Under the pieces are notes generated by a model. It was given only the letters and a program-made list of their open reading frames with translations, did not search any database and was not told where the DNA came from. From NCBI RefSeq assembly GCF_040538665.1, contig NZ_JBEWXT010000001.1, forward strand, positions 1,452,501 to 1,516,500: a stretch of 64,000 bases of DNA. The letters run 5' to 3'. The position numbers and the translations under genes are program-made. The stretch comes from Aureibaculum sp. 2308TA14-22 (GTDB lineage Bacteria; Bacteroidota; Bacteroidia; Flavobacteriales; Flavobacteriaceae). Of the stretch, positions 1 to 9,438 are shown piece by piece. How positions within the stretch are numbered: position 1 is the stretch's first letter; every line of letters begins with the position of its first letter.

Positions 1-149
1 CAGAACATCTTTTACTAGATTTTGAGATTAGATTGTGCACAACTAAATGTGTATCGCGTCATAATTAGTTTTTACATATAAATTGATATATTGGTAATTA
101 TTTATTCTTAATGAAGAAATAGTTCATTAAAACTCTTTTTAGACTTAGT

Positions 150-1874
150 ATGATGAAAAAAATAATTCGTTGCACCGCTTTAATTTTATTATTTTCTTGT
201 GGAAATCAACAAGAAAAAATTGCCGATTTGGTAATTACAAACGCTAATGTATATACATTAAATTGGGATAATCCATCACTTGACGGAACTCCAGCAACCA
301 ATGCACCGTTTAAAAATGGAATATGGAATTTCGATGCCGAAGCCATAGCAATTAAAAATAAGTTGATTCTGTTTGTTGGCTCTAATGATGATATTAATAA
401 ATATATAGGTAAGAATACTCAAGTTATAGATGCGAACAATGCCGTCGTCATTCCTGGATTAATTGAATCTCACGGACATCTTCAAGAATTGGGCGAAAAA
501 AAGGAAAGTATAAACTTAGAAAACTTAAACAAAAAAGAAATCATTGATTTAATAGAAGAACGTGCAAAAGAAGTTCCAACAGGAGAATGGATAATTGCTT
601 CAGGTTGGGATGAGGCGATTTTTGCAAATGACTATCCAGATATGACGGAGTTAACAAGAAAAGTTTCAAACCATCCGGTTGTTTTAATAGGGTTGAGAGG
701 ATTCGGAGCAATGGGGAATAAAATGGCTTTTGAAAAAGCTGGAATCACACAGCATACAAAAGCTACCGATGGTGGAGAAATATTAAAAGATAAAGAAGGA
801 AACTTGAGCTATATTCTTTTGAATAGTGCTAAAAATTTATTGCTCGATAAAATTCCAAAAAGTTCTTTAGAAAAAAGAACACGGATTATGAAATATGGGT
901 TTAATGAGTTGTTAAAGCTTGGTTTTACAACCACACATAATCTTGGCGTTGTAAAAGAACACATAGAGGTATATGAAGATATGCTTCAGAAAAAAGAGTT
1001 ACCCATGCGTGTTCATGCTTTTATAGCAGCAAGAAAATTCAATCTTCCGTTAGTAAATGAATGGATTGCAAAAGGACCAACTACGAATGATACTTCCTTT
1101 TTACAAGTCAGAGCGTTTAAAGCCTATTATGATGGTTCATTAGGTTCTCGCGGAGCAAAATTTTTAGAAGATTATGCCGATAAAGAAGGGCATACAGGAG
1201 TAGGAGGAGAAGCCTACGGATTTCATGAAGAGATGATTCGAAAAGCATTAGATGCTGGTTTTCAATTGGCCATTCATGCCATTGGAGATAAAGCGAATAG
1301 AGATGTATTAGATTTATATGAAAATTACTTTAAAGAAAATCCGGCTTCTAAAGCGTTACGTCACAGAATTGAACATGCACAAATTGTCCATCCAGATGAT
1401 TTTTCAAGATTTGCATCATTAAATATTATCGCCTCAATGGAACCAGCTCATGCAGTTGAAGATGTTCCTTGGGCAATTGATAGAATTGGTGAAGATAGAA
1501 TGAAAGGTGCGTATGCATGGAGAACCTTAAGAAAACAAAATGCCACAGTAATTTTTAATTCAGACTTTACAGGATCTGATCCTAGTTTTTTCTACGGAAT
1601 GCATAGTGCAATGACCAAGAAAAAAAGAAAAGGAGAAACAGCATGGTATCCAGAACAAGCATTTACTGCAGAAGAATCTTTACGAGCATATACCATTTGG
1701 GCAGCGTATGCATCAAAACAAGAAAGTTTAACAGGTACAATTGAAAAAGGGAAATGGGCTGATTTAACTTTTATGAATGTAGATGTGCTCAATGCAACGC
1801 CTACAGCAATTTTAAATGGAACTATTTTAAAAACAATGGTAAATGGAGCGTTTTTATATGAAAAAGAGAAGTAA
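150..1874 (+). CDS. Lipoprotein amidohydrolase (YtcJ-like, amidohydrolase 3 family)
   Basis: This 574-residue protein is a metal-dependent amidohydrolase of the YtcJ type, which cleaves amide or cyclic C-N bonds; its substrate is not known. A signal peptide ends in LLFSC with the lipidated Cys at residue 17, so it should be a membrane-anchored lipoprotein outside the cytoplasm. The first metal motif is ESHGHL (H-x-H), followed later by IHAIGDKAN, RHRIEHAQ and NSDFTGSDP, all typical of the family. Length is normal for YtcJ proteins. ATG at 150 is followed by a second ATG at 153, and either could be the start. It stands alone and is followed by almost 800 bp with no large gene. The family call is firm; the substrate is open. 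Confidence 0.9.
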   Translation: MMKKIIRCTALILLFSCGNQQEKIADLVITNANVYTLNWDNPSLDGTPATNAPFKNGIWNFDAEAIAIKNKLILFVGSNDDINKYIGKNTQVIDANNAVVIPGLIESHGHLQELGEKKESINLENLNKKEIIDLIEERAKEVPTGEWIIASGWDEAIFANDYPDMTELTRKVSNHPVVLIGLRGFGAMGNKMAFEKAGITQHTKATDGGEILKDKEGNLSYILLNSAKNLLLDKIPKSSLEKRTRIMKYGFNELLKLGFTTTHNLGVVKEHIEVYEDMLQKKELPMRVHAFIAARKFNLPLVNEWIAKGPTTNDTSFLQVRAFKAYYDGSLGSRGAKFLEDYADKEGHTGVGGEAYGFHEEMIRKALDAGFQLAIHAIGDKANRDVLDLYENYFKENPASKALRHRIEHAQIVHPDDFSRFASLNIIASMEPAHAVEDVPWAIDRIGEDRMKGAYAWRTLRKQNATVIFNSDFTGSDPSFFYGMHSAMTKKKRKGETAWYPEQAFTAEESLRAYTIWAAYASKQESLTGTIEKGKWADLTFMNVDVLNATPTAILNGTILKTMVNGAFLYEKEK

Positions 1875-1936
1875 ATTAGACGCATCAACTTTCTTGATTG
1901 TTGCTTCAGCCATTGGTTAAACCAAACAATACAAAA

Positions 1937-2113
1937 TGTCCTATACTATTCTGCATGGAGCCAGTCCCGAGTGTATCGAGGGGTTACTTTGCTTTGGAAA
2001 AGCAATACTATTTACACTTTTTTTAAAGTTTTAACTACAAGGTTTTTCTTACGAATGCAATGAAATACTTATTAGCAGACCGACGTAGGAGGGAAGCTAA
2101 TGTGTGTGGAATG
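1937..2113 (+). repeat. Dispersed intergenic repeat, copy A (partial)
   Basis: This stretch resembles 5654-5812. Both begin with tgtcctata and a nearby ttctgcat, share tttgctttgg followed by a run of A and gcaa, and end in aatgtgtgtggaatg. Spacing between these blocks is similar, but the inner sequence has diverged. It lies upstream of the ATPase/RloB-like pair, as copy B lies upstream of the DUF4238 gene. Alignment was by eye. Confidence 0.55.
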
Positions 2114-2126
2114 AGATGGAAAAGAA

Positions 2127-2303
2127 TCAATATTTATTTTCTTTACTCTTAGTAATTGCATTCATAAATTTTGTTATAGGGAAAACCCCAAGCACTTTCT
2201 TTAAAAAATTACCAAAGGCATTTAACCTTCTGATAGGAATTTGCGTCAAATAAACCACCAGAGCCACCAAAGAAATCGATATGATCAACAAGTCTGTATT
2301 CAT
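2127..2303 (-). CDS. Possible small membrane protein
   Basis: An ATG-started ORF of 58 codons runs on the minus strand in the gap before the ATPase gene. Residues 4-20 are hydrophobic (LLIISISLVALVVYL) and are followed by a basic stretch (IPIRRL) and an amphipathic tail ending in KSKENKY. That is a sensible topology for a single-pass membrane peptide. The family is not recognised. The overlapping plus-strand frame (2116-2253) also encodes a hydrophobic peptide, so only one of the two, or neither, is real. The minus frame is preferred because of its orderly TM plus basic layout. Confidence 0.35.
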   Translation of the reverse strand: MNTDLLIISISLVALVVYLTQIPIRRLNAFGNFLKKVLGVFPITKFMNAITKSKENKY

Positions 2304-2681
2304 TTACTTATTATTTAATGTAATTTTAATTATTAATATCACTCAACTATCAAGCTAATTTTATTTTCTAGATTAGAAAAGGACATCGCCAGATTTCAAT
2401 TAAAAAAGCAAGTTAATTAATAGGTTCCTAAATAAATAGGACAGAAAAAAAACTTAACTGAAGCAAAGAAATAATATAAAAAATTAAAAAGTAGTTGGAA
2501 TAGGTAATGCAAACTTTTCATGCTCTACGGAGGAAAGAAGAATAATGAGTGGAATATGAATGTTAATTAAATATTAATTCTAAATAAAAAAACGTAATTA
2601 TGTGTTTTTTTATGTCTATTATATAATAAAATACATATATTTACGCTATAAAGTAATTAATTAACCTATTTTTAATACACA

Positions 2682-3935
2682 ATGATAAAATTAGATAGTT
2701 ACAACTTAATGGGTTACAAGAATATTTTAGAAGCAAAATTGTCTTTTAATGATATCAATGTTATCATAGGGCCTAATAACTCTGGAAAATCTAATTTCAT
2801 TCAATCCATTTCCTTTATTAATTTTATAATTAATTCTGCATCAACCGATGATTTAGAGAGATTTTTTAGGGATGGTTTTTATGGAGCTTATTTTAAAGAA
2901 ATTATACCAATGTCCGATTTATTTCTTGAAGATTCAAATGAATTTGACATATCATTTTCTTTAAAGTTTAGTAATACGGATACTAATCGTGTTTTTAATT
3001 ATAATTTAGAAATTCAAGCAGAGGAAGATTTATTTGATGTTTCTTATAAAATTAATAATGAATCTTTAGATGCTAAAGAGATTAATAAACCAGGTAAAGC
3101 TGAATCTGTTTTTAAGAGAGAGGGGCAAAAAGTAACTTTTGGAGCAAAATTATCTAAAACGTCTTTGTTAGAGGATGTTCCTGATTTTTTTAGCGTTGTT
3201 AGAGTATTGAAATTAGTGCTAAAAGCTGAAAGCGATAGCGATTCTGCATATCTAGATGCAATTAATAGCTTGAATTCTATTGTAAAAACTCCTATTTTTT
3301 ATTTTTCAAATTTAGAACTTTTAAAATCTGATAGTGCGGATAGACTTAATCATTATAATGGAAGAGTTGTTGCTTTCGAGTTAGAGGAAGAAATTATTAA
3401 TCTAGAAAGTACGAATAATTGGGGTATTTTTAAAGAGGCTCTAAATAACATATTGAATATTGATGAAGTTGTTGTTAGGGAGTATCGATATGCTAACGAA
3501 GATAATAAGAGCAAGAGAAGACGACGTAAATTTTTAAATTTTAATCATTTTGGGACTAGAAAAGCGATTAGAAATTTTTCTGATGGAACGGTATTAATTA
3601 TTGCACTTATAACTAAAGTCTTATCGAGCGATAATGACCTTTTTTTTATTGAAGAACCAGAAAATTCTACTCATCCAAAGGCACTGATTGATTTATTCTC
3701 CTTTATTAAAAGTTTTTCAACACACAAACAGTTTGTTTTAACTTCTCATTCAATTGCAATCCTGAATAAGACAAAAACTGAAAATATAATAGTTAGTAGT
3801 GTCGATGAAAGGGGTAAAAGTACCTTATATAATATTTCTAACAGAAAAGAGTTAAGAAAACGATTAAAACAAGGTCAAATTAATTTCAGTGATGAATTGT
3901 TCTTTGGTAATATAGATGAAGATGAATTTGAATAA
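2682..3935 (+). CDS. ABC-type AAA ATPase (AAA_15/AAA_21, RloA/AriA-like)
   Basis: This 417-residue protein is an SMC/ABC-like ATPase of the group that pairs with Toprim or RloB effectors. Walker A is GPNNSGKS at residues 30-37. The ABC signature-like NFSDGT is near residue 299, Walker B plus catalytic Glu (FFIEEPEN) near 320-328, and the H-loop lies in TSHS shortly after. The middle region is divergent, as expected for a coiled-coil or dimer-lid insertion. The next gene starts 7 bp after the stop and encodes an RloB-like protein, so the two form an operon. Known analogues are RloA-RloB and PARIS AriA-AriB, where the ATPase senses phage proteins and holds the effector in check. Assignment as a defence ATPase is inference from that pairing. 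Confidence 0.85.
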   Translation: MIKLDSYNLMGYKNILEAKLSFNDINVIIGPNNSGKSNFIQSISFINFIINSASTDDLERFFRDGFYGAYFKEIIPMSDLFLEDSNEFDISFSLKFSNTDTNRVFNYNLEIQAEEDLFDVSYKINNESLDAKEINKPGKAESVFKREGQKVTFGAKLSKTSLLEDVPDFFSVVRVLKLVLKAESDSDSAYLDAINSLNSIVKTPIFYFSNLELLKSDSADRLNHYNGRVVAFELEEEIINLESTNNWGIFKEALNNILNIDEVVVREYRYANEDNKSKRRRRKFLNFNHFGTRKAIRNFSDGTVLIIALITKVLSSDNDLFFIEEPENSTHPKALIDLFSFIKSFSTHKQFVLTSHSIAILNKTKTENIIVSSVDERGKSTLYNISNRKELRKRLKQGQINFSDELFFGNIDEDEFE

Positions 3936-3942
3936 ATAGATT

Positions 3943-4572
3943 ATGAGTAGTTTAAAAAATCCAAAATCTATGCTTTTTCTTTATGAAGGAGAAACAGAAA
4001 AAGAATTCTATACTCTATTCTTGAATAAATATATTGAGCGTAGAAAAATTAGGACCAATTTCGGTAATCTCAACGGTGTTTATGACATAAACAATAAAGT
4101 AGAAAGTAAAATTAAAGCATACTTAGCCAATTCCTCATTTACTGATTGCAGTGAAATAAATGTTTTTATAGCTTATGATAGAGAAGGTGATAGAAACACG
4201 GAAACTCTTCTCAATGTAGACCAACTCAGGAAGAATTTTAGTTCAGGAAAAAGAAAATCAAGAATAAGTTCAATTAATGAAATTGTTGCTACTCAAGATC
4301 TTGAAAGCTGGTTTTTTCATGATATTGAGAATATTTACAAGTTTTTAAGAGTTCCTAAAGGGCGTAGGAATTTAAAAGCCTATCCTAATTGTGAAGCAGT
4401 TAATAATAAAATCCTGTCAACACTTTTTCATAAATACGGCAAACATTATCAAAAAGGGAAAAGAGTTAGAAACTTTGTTTCTTCACTTGATTTAGATAAA
4501 ATTTATGCTAACGTAGTTGAACTTCAAGATACTGTCAACATTATGCGTTCATTGTATGTGTCGGCCTCATAG
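3943..4572 (+). CDS. RloB-like protein with probable Toprim fold
   Basis: This 209-residue protein resembles the RloB family. Near the N terminus YEGETEKEF (Glu15, Glu17) matches the first acidic motif of Toprim-like folds. AYDREGD (Asp79, Asp83) fits the second acidic motif. QDLESWFFHD around residue 115 is like the Q-x-x-E-x-W signature of RloB and DUF4276 proteins. A basic C-terminal part (KGRRNLKAYP, KGKRVRNF) could bind nucleic acid. The gene sits 7 bp after the ATPase gene and is surely co-transcribed. In PARIS the Toprim partner is a tRNA-cutting nuclease, and a similar effector role is plausible here but not shown. The gene ends where repeat copy B begins. Confidence 0.75.
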   Translation: MSSLKNPKSMLFLYEGETEKEFYTLFLNKYIERRKIRTNFGNLNGVYDINNKVESKIKAYLANSSFTDCSEINVFIAYDREGDRNTETLLNVDQLRKNFSSGKRKSRISSINEIVATQDLESWFFHDIENIYKFLRVPKGRRNLKAYPNCEAVNNKILSTLFHKYGKHYQKGKRVRNFVSSLDLDKIYANVVELQDTVNIMRSLYVSAS

Positions 4573-5812
4573 AATTTTGGCTAAAACAATAGGTGAGTGG
4601 TACGTACATATTATGAGCTACAGTTCTTAATTTCAAATTTTAATATACTATTTATCATATAGTTACGGCGTATTTTAATATTTACAACGCTTCTTATAAT
4701 ATAGTAAAACGAACCGTAATTGTTTCCAAAATTATATGCAGCCTTGATTTTTTGTTTTATGTATTTATCTAAAAAGGTCTACTAGACCTTTTCTTAACGC
4801 TAAATAGTGTTTCAAGACAAAAGAAAGTGAAGAATTGGCTGAAGTCTTGGAAAGAAAAGACCAATTTAAAGTCTAAAGTCAGCAAGTGTATAGATTTTTT
4901 GTTTTAAAAATTATACTCTTGCGACAACCTCACGTGAAGCTTATGAAAACTTTTTTTACGAATGCATTATTAAATAAACGAATTATAATACAACCTAAAA
5001 GGTTAGCTTTTTTTTGGTGGCTGCAAGCGATGGAAATTTGTGTATAAAATAAATTGTGATAACAATTTGATTTTATAAAGCAATCTAGTGGTTGTAGGCG
5101 GCAACTGCGAAGCACATCACGAGGACTTATTTATAAAATAAGTTATAACCCGAGTAATTTTACATAATGGACAAATGCCAATTTTTCATTGGCATTGGCT
5201 ACGCCGAATCTTGATTTATTTACAAATCTTCGATTTCATGAACTCCAAAACAAATATAAAAGTCGTGAGTAAATTATGGGACATTTGTGTAACGGAATGT
5301 TAATCGCTGAGAAATGCTTTTGCATTCATGAGCTCAACAAAAAAATATTAAACTCGCGAATAATCGTGTATTTGAAATTTTAATGACCCAAGTACAAAGG
5401 TTAATTTTAAAAACAGAACTTGCTGGGATATTTTAAATTTCATAAAATTAAATGGTCTGGTAGACCATTTTGTTTTTGAGACAGTTGATGCGGCTGGGGA
5501 TTATAGGATCTAATTTAGAACCAATTATAATTCTGTTTAGAGAACCGTAATTTACTTTAACATAATTATGGTTGATATAAAACACTACGTGTTTTTATAT
5601 CTTTAATTATGTCAAATAGCCTGAAATACGGCTATGCGTAAATTACTGTTATTTGTCCTATAATGTTCTGCATTATGTTATTTTGCTTTGGTAAAAAGCA
5701 AAACTATCTACATGTTTATTAAAAGTTTTCTTGACAAAAGTTCATTTTAGAAAGATAATGAACACTCTTTTTGCGGTAGGGCAGAGAAGAGGAGCAAAAT
5801 GTGTGTGGAATG
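4563..5812 (+). repeat. Dispersed intergenic repeat, copy B (long)
   Basis: This roughly 1.2-kb non-coding block matches the block at 10071-10800 segment by segment. Shared pieces in the same order are ggcctca with aattttgg and taaaacaataggtga, gaaccgtaattgtttccaaaa, tttcaagacaaaagaaa, agcaagtgtatagatttttt, attatactcttgcga, a 38-nt identical run at 5039-5076, attatgggaca, aacggaatgt, and atttgaaatttt with atgacccaa. Its last part (5654-5812) also matches copy A. The identical run contains the palindrome AAATTGTGATAACAATTT. Copy B is longer than copy C through inserted sequence around 5160-5350. No convincing gene lies in it; minus-strand ORFs such as 4930-5115 are explained by the repeat. Confidence 0.7.
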
Positions 5813-5849
5813 GTTAGTATTACCATCAATCGCTCATTAATATTTGTTG

Positions 5850-5857
5850 TAAATTTG
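5850..5857 (+). promoter_or_regulatory. TAnnTTTG box upstream of DUF4238 gene
   Basis: TAAATTTG matches the Bacteroidota -7 consensus and would give a leader of about 17 nt before the ATG at 5880. No good TTTG -33 box was found at the right distance, so this is tentative. Confidence 0.3.
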
Positions 5858-5879
5858 TGTCTCATTAATTTTGAGTGAA

Positions 5880-6749
5880 ATGAATAACACTTCTTGGAGA
5901 CATCATTATTTACCTGTGTTTTACTTAAAAGGATTTACAAAAGAATCTAATAAGTTCAAAATTTATAATGTTCAAGAAAAACGATTTATTAAGAATGGTA
6001 AAGAATTTTCTCCGCAGTCGTATTTTTTTGAAGAAAATGCAAATACAATATATTTTAAAGGGCAGAAAAGTGATTTCTTAGAAACGGAACACTATGCTTA
6101 TTTTGATAATAACATTTCAGACCTAATCGATAAGATTAATTCTTCAGACAATACTAGTCGATTTAATGTGGATGAGGATGATATGCCGGCTTTAAATCAT
6201 TTTGTAAGTCTAATGTATTGGCGTTTGCCTCATCGAGAAGATGAATTAAAGTTGCTTATTAATAATAATGATTTAAATAGTTTAGGCTTAGCAATAAAAA
6301 ATTCAAGTGGTAGTAGAGATAAAAAAAGAGAAGAAGAATTCAAAAATAGCGAACCTTTTATAAAAAGTTATAAATATTATAATTCTATAATGGATTCAAT
6401 TAGAGGTTTAAATTGTAGAACTCCATATACAATTTTGGAAAACACAAACATGTTTCCGTATCTCTGTTCTGACAATCCAGTAATATTCGAAAAAGAATCT
6501 AGTCTAAAAGTTTATGAAGATGATTATATATTTCCTTTGTCTGGTACTCGACTATTTATAAGGTCAAACAAAAGAGACAATTTCCCTATATTTTTGAGAC
6601 TCATGGTTGACACTTTAGTTTTTAAACAAGCAGTTAAATACGTTAGCTGTACAGATGAAAAGTATATTGAAATGTTGGACAATAATTTTGAGAAGTATAA
6701 TGTATCTATAGAGGAATTCAAAAATTACATTTTTAATAAGCTTAGATAA
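5880..6749 (+). CDS. DUF4238 domain protein
   Basis: This protein belongs to DUF4238. The N-terminal WRHHYLPVFYLKGFT matches the family's H-x-V-P-x-F-Y-L signature, and YLCSDNPVIFE around residue 200 matches the family's second conserved block with S-D-N-P. The ATG at 5880 is preferred over the TTG at 5871 because the signature begins a few residues after it. Length is about 289 residues, normal for the family. The biochemical function of DUF4238 is not known to me; members often occur in accessory and defence-rich regions. The gene stands alone, with about 240 bp before the next ORF, and follows directly after repeat copy B. Confidence 0.8.
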   Translation: MNNTSWRHHYLPVFYLKGFTKESNKFKIYNVQEKRFIKNGKEFSPQSYFFEENANTIYFKGQKSDFLETEHYAYFDNNISDLIDKINSSDNTSRFNVDEDDMPALNHFVSLMYWRLPHREDELKLLINNNDLNSLGLAIKNSSGSRDKKREEEFKNSEPFIKSYKYYNSIMDSIRGLNCRTPYTILENTNMFPYLCSDNPVIFEKESSLKVYEDDYIFPLSGTRLFIRSNKRDNFPIFLRLMVDTLVFKQAVKYVSCTDEKYIEMLDNNFEKYNVSIEEFKNYIFNKLR

Positions 6750-6992
6750 AATGTAAAGTTAATAAGAACACAGTTTAGAGCAAAACAATGCACTTCTTTT
6801 CTGTGAGTTGTTTATAAAAATTATCCTAGAATGAATTTTTACTGCAAATTTCAATATAGTCGCAAAAGCTATAATCTATCAATGAAGTTTTATGTAGATT
6901 TGGGAATAAAATAAAATCTAGAAATAAACATTGAAAATCCTTGTAAACTCTTTTAAACTAATTAATTTTATAGGGTCAATAATATTTCAAAA

Positions 6993-7346
6993 ATGAATAA
7001 AATTTTAGCAAAATCTCTATTGAGTAAAATAGAAAGATTAGAAGCCTTTGAAGAAAGAGCGTCCATTACTTTCGAAAATATTTCTATAAAAGTTCAAGAT
7101 TGGGGTGGAATTATAATTTTTTTTGAAATCCACCCAAAAACTGGATCTTCCATTCCTATTGAAAATGGAAGAATAAACATTGAATGTATTCTTTATGGTC
7201 AAGAAAATTCAATTCTTGAAACAGACTATAAAAGTTTGTATCCAGAAGATTTCTTCGGTTTTGAATTAATTAGGTTTACTTTTAATGATAAGAACATAGC
7301 CGATGAAATTAAGAAAATAAGAATTTATCCCAAAATTAGTTCGTGA
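6993..7346 (+). CDS. Small hypothetical protein upstream of HATPase gene
   Basis: This 117-residue protein is not recognised. It begins with a charged helix-like stretch (KSLLSKIERLEAFEERA) and continues with alternating hydrophobic residues typical of a beta-sandwich (ISIKVQDWGGIIIFFEIHP, IRFTFNDK). No signal peptide, transmembrane segment or cysteine motif is visible. It ends 37 bp before the HATPase-DUF3883 gene on the same strand, so the two are probably one operon. It could be an accessory or regulatory partner of that protein. Base composition is like its neighbours. Confidence 0.65.
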   Translation: MNKILAKSLLSKIERLEAFEERASITFENISIKVQDWGGIIIFFEIHPKTGSSIPIENGRINIECILYGQENSILETDYKSLYPEDFFGFELIRFTFNDKNIADEIKKIRIYPKISS

Positions 7347-7383
7347 TATTAGAAAATAATAATATTTACTAAAAAAACAATAG

Positions 7384-9420
7384 ATGTTTTTAAATGAAGT
7401 ACGTCAAGATTTATTGGATGAAGCAATTTCATCTCCTAATCTTTTATCCGACTTAGCGGGATTGGAAAGTTATATTTCAGAAAGCTATAACAACAGGTCT
7501 TTTATTGAATTATTGCAAAATGCAGATGATTCAAAGTCAACTAAATTTAAAATTATTAAAAAAGATGAATTTCTTTTTGTGGCTAATAATGGAAGAATAT
7601 TTGATAAACAAGACTTAGAAAGTTTATGTCGAAGTGCTTCTTCAAATAAGGTTAGAGGAGAAACAATAGGCTATAGAGGTATAGGTTTTAAGTCTGTTGT
7701 TGGTTTTACTAAAGAAGTGCATATCTTAAGCGGGGAATTGGCAGTTACTTATTCCAAAGAATTGACTGAAAAAGAAATACCTAAAGCCCAACGCGTTCCG
7801 TTAATTAGGATTCCTCATAATTTAAAAATTCAAGGATTAGAGGATGTTCAACCTATTATAAATGAACTTAAATCAGCCGAATATTCAACGATTTTTATTT
7901 TTACTGGAGTTACAGCACGTGAAATTGAATTAGAGTTTGAGGCATTTGATGCATCATCATTATTGTTTTTAAAAAATATTAATGAAACAGAATTTCAAAT
8001 TTCGAATAAAAATCTAACTGTCAAAAAATCTAAACATTATATATCTGAAACAGAAGATAGGTTGACGTTTGAAATCAATGGTGAAACGAATAATTGGATT
8101 TTGTCCTCAGACAAGGATATAACGTTAGGGTATTTATTGGAAAATAATAAAGTAAAAAAAATACATGAGGCTGATTCACATATTTACTCGTTTCTTCCAA
8201 CCGAAGATATCTCTGGGTTAGGCGTTTTAATAAATGGTGATTTTAGTACAGACCCTTCAAGAAAACATGTAATTTTTGATGATAGAACAATCAGGTCAAT
8301 TAAATCAACCAGTAAGTTCATTTTAAATGTAATTGAGCAAAATATATTAAATTCAAACAACGATTTAGTTAATTCTCTCACACCATACATTGACCCGAGA
8401 ATGGTACAATTTAAAAAGCCATCAGTCGAGAAGTATTTGATGGAGGAGCTTAAAAAACATAGTTCTTATTTTTTTAAAACAATGTTACTTTGCCCAAACT
8501 GGTTGAATACAAAGGATTATAACGTCTTGACCAAACATAATAATAATCAACCCATAAGTAGCAAATTATACGAGGCAGAAGGTTTTATTCGTTTTGTAAA
8601 ACATCTAGGAGCAAATGAAGATACTTTTGATAATTTAACCGAAACCATAAATGCGTCAAAGTTATCTGCTTTAGGTTGTTCTCAATTTTCTATTCAAATA
8701 ATCAAAGGGTTAATAACTAGAAATAATCAAGATGAATCACTTGTAAAGAGTCTAAAAATATTTTTGAGTAATAAAGAAAGGGTTTCACTCAATGAGATTA
8801 AAAATAATGAATTGGTAGTTGATGAATCATTTATAACTTTATTAATTGAAAACGGGCTGACCGAATTTGATATAAAGCAAGTTTTCAAATCACATGTATC
8901 TTCTAATTATTCAAATAATATCTTTGCTAATTCAAAAAGTAATGAAAATACTTTAAATGATGTTAATCAATCAAGTTCAGAAACTAATTGGTTAAATAAA
9001 TTTCAGAAAAATTCATATTCGCCAACAAAATCTAACGTTCAACGTTGGAGAAGTGCTGAAGAACAAACTCTGGAAGTTCTAAATAAAAATGGTTTTAAGC
9101 TTGAAGATGTAAGTAAGCAAAATATCGGTTATGATTTAGAAGGACTTGACCCGAATGGAAATGAAATTCAAATTGAAATTAAATCAATTACATTGCCTGG
9201 TCAAAAATTCAAACTGACCAATAATGAAATCGCAGTCGCACAGGAAAAACAAGAAAGTTATTATATTGGTGTAGTTAGGCAATTAGATTCATTTATAGAA
9301 ATCGGGTTAATTTCAAATCCAGTTGAGAATCTGATATTAGATAGACAATGTGTTCAATGGGTATGGGAATGCTCTAATTATCAATATAATCCAATTAGAT
9401 TTGAAATATTAAAGGAATAA
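7384..9420 (+). CDS. Sacsin-type HATPase fused to DUF3883 nuclease-like domain
   Basis: This 678-residue protein has two recognisable ends. The N-terminal third is a GHKL/Hsp90-like ATP-binding domain of the sacsin type, with the N box E42-LLQNADD, the NNGRIF motif near residues 68-73 and the glycine-rich IGYRGIGFKS at 95-104. The C-terminal 130 residues are a DUF3883 domain with a PD-(D/E)XK-like core: Asp584 in GYDLEG and Glu598-x-Lys600 in IEIKS. The middle, around residues 330-520, is unassigned. Proteins with this architecture occur in bacterial defence islands, where ATP-dependent sensing is thought to control DNA cleavage; that role here is inferred. It is flanked by a small unknown gene and a possible second nuclease-like gene 18 bp downstream. 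Confidence 0.85.
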   Translation: MFLNEVRQDLLDEAISSPNLLSDLAGLESYISESYNNRSFIELLQNADDSKSTKFKIIKKDEFLFVANNGRIFDKQDLESLCRSASSNKVRGETIGYRGIGFKSVVGFTKEVHILSGELAVTYSKELTEKEIPKAQRVPLIRIPHNLKIQGLEDVQPIINELKSAEYSTIFIFTGVTAREIELEFEAFDASSLLFLKNINETEFQISNKNLTVKKSKHYISETEDRLTFEINGETNNWILSSDKDITLGYLLENNKVKKIHEADSHIYSFLPTEDISGLGVLINGDFSTDPSRKHVIFDDRTIRSIKSTSKFILNVIEQNILNSNNDLVNSLTPYIDPRMVQFKKPSVEKYLMEELKKHSSYFFKTMLLCPNWLNTKDYNVLTKHNNNQPISSKLYEAEGFIRFVKHLGANEDTFDNLTETINASKLSALGCSQFSIQIIKGLITRNNQDESLVKSLKIFLSNKERVSLNEIKNNELVVDESFITLLIENGLTEFDIKQVFKSHVSSNYSNNIFANSKSNENTLNDVNQSSSETNWLNKFQKNSYSPTKSNVQRWRSAEEQTLEVLNKNGFKLEDVSKQNIGYDLEGLDPNGNEIQIEIKSITLPGQKFKLTNNEIAVAQEKQESYYIGVVRQLDSFIEIGLISNPVENLILDRQCVQWVWECSNYQYNPIRFEILKE

Positions 9421-9438
9421 TGATGTATCTTAATAACT

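Larger units (their letters stand above)
1889..2681. other. Long intergenic stretch with repeat copy A and one small ORF
   Basis: This 793-bp stretch separates the amidohydrolase from the ATPase gene. It holds the partial repeat copy A (about 1937-2113) and, on the minus strand, a 58-codon ORF with a membrane segment (2127-2303), both listed separately. The part from 2304 to 2681 is very AT-rich and shows no other ORF or clear hairpin. TATATTTA at about 2635 could be a weak -10-like box for the ATPase gene, but no -33 element was found. Confidence 0.5.

Noticed and set aside
1592-1888. Minus-strand ORF over the end of the amidohydrolase gene
   Set aside because: It is antisense to a well-conserved coding region and has no motif of its own.
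5051-5068. AAATTGTGATAACAATTT, resembling the lac operator
   Set aside because: No LacI-type regulator or regulated gene is nearby and the string is part of the dispersed repeat.
4930-5115. Minus-strand ORF in repeat copy B
   Set aside because: It is explained by the repeat; the matching ORF in copy C (10128-10574) has a different length and diverged protein sequence.
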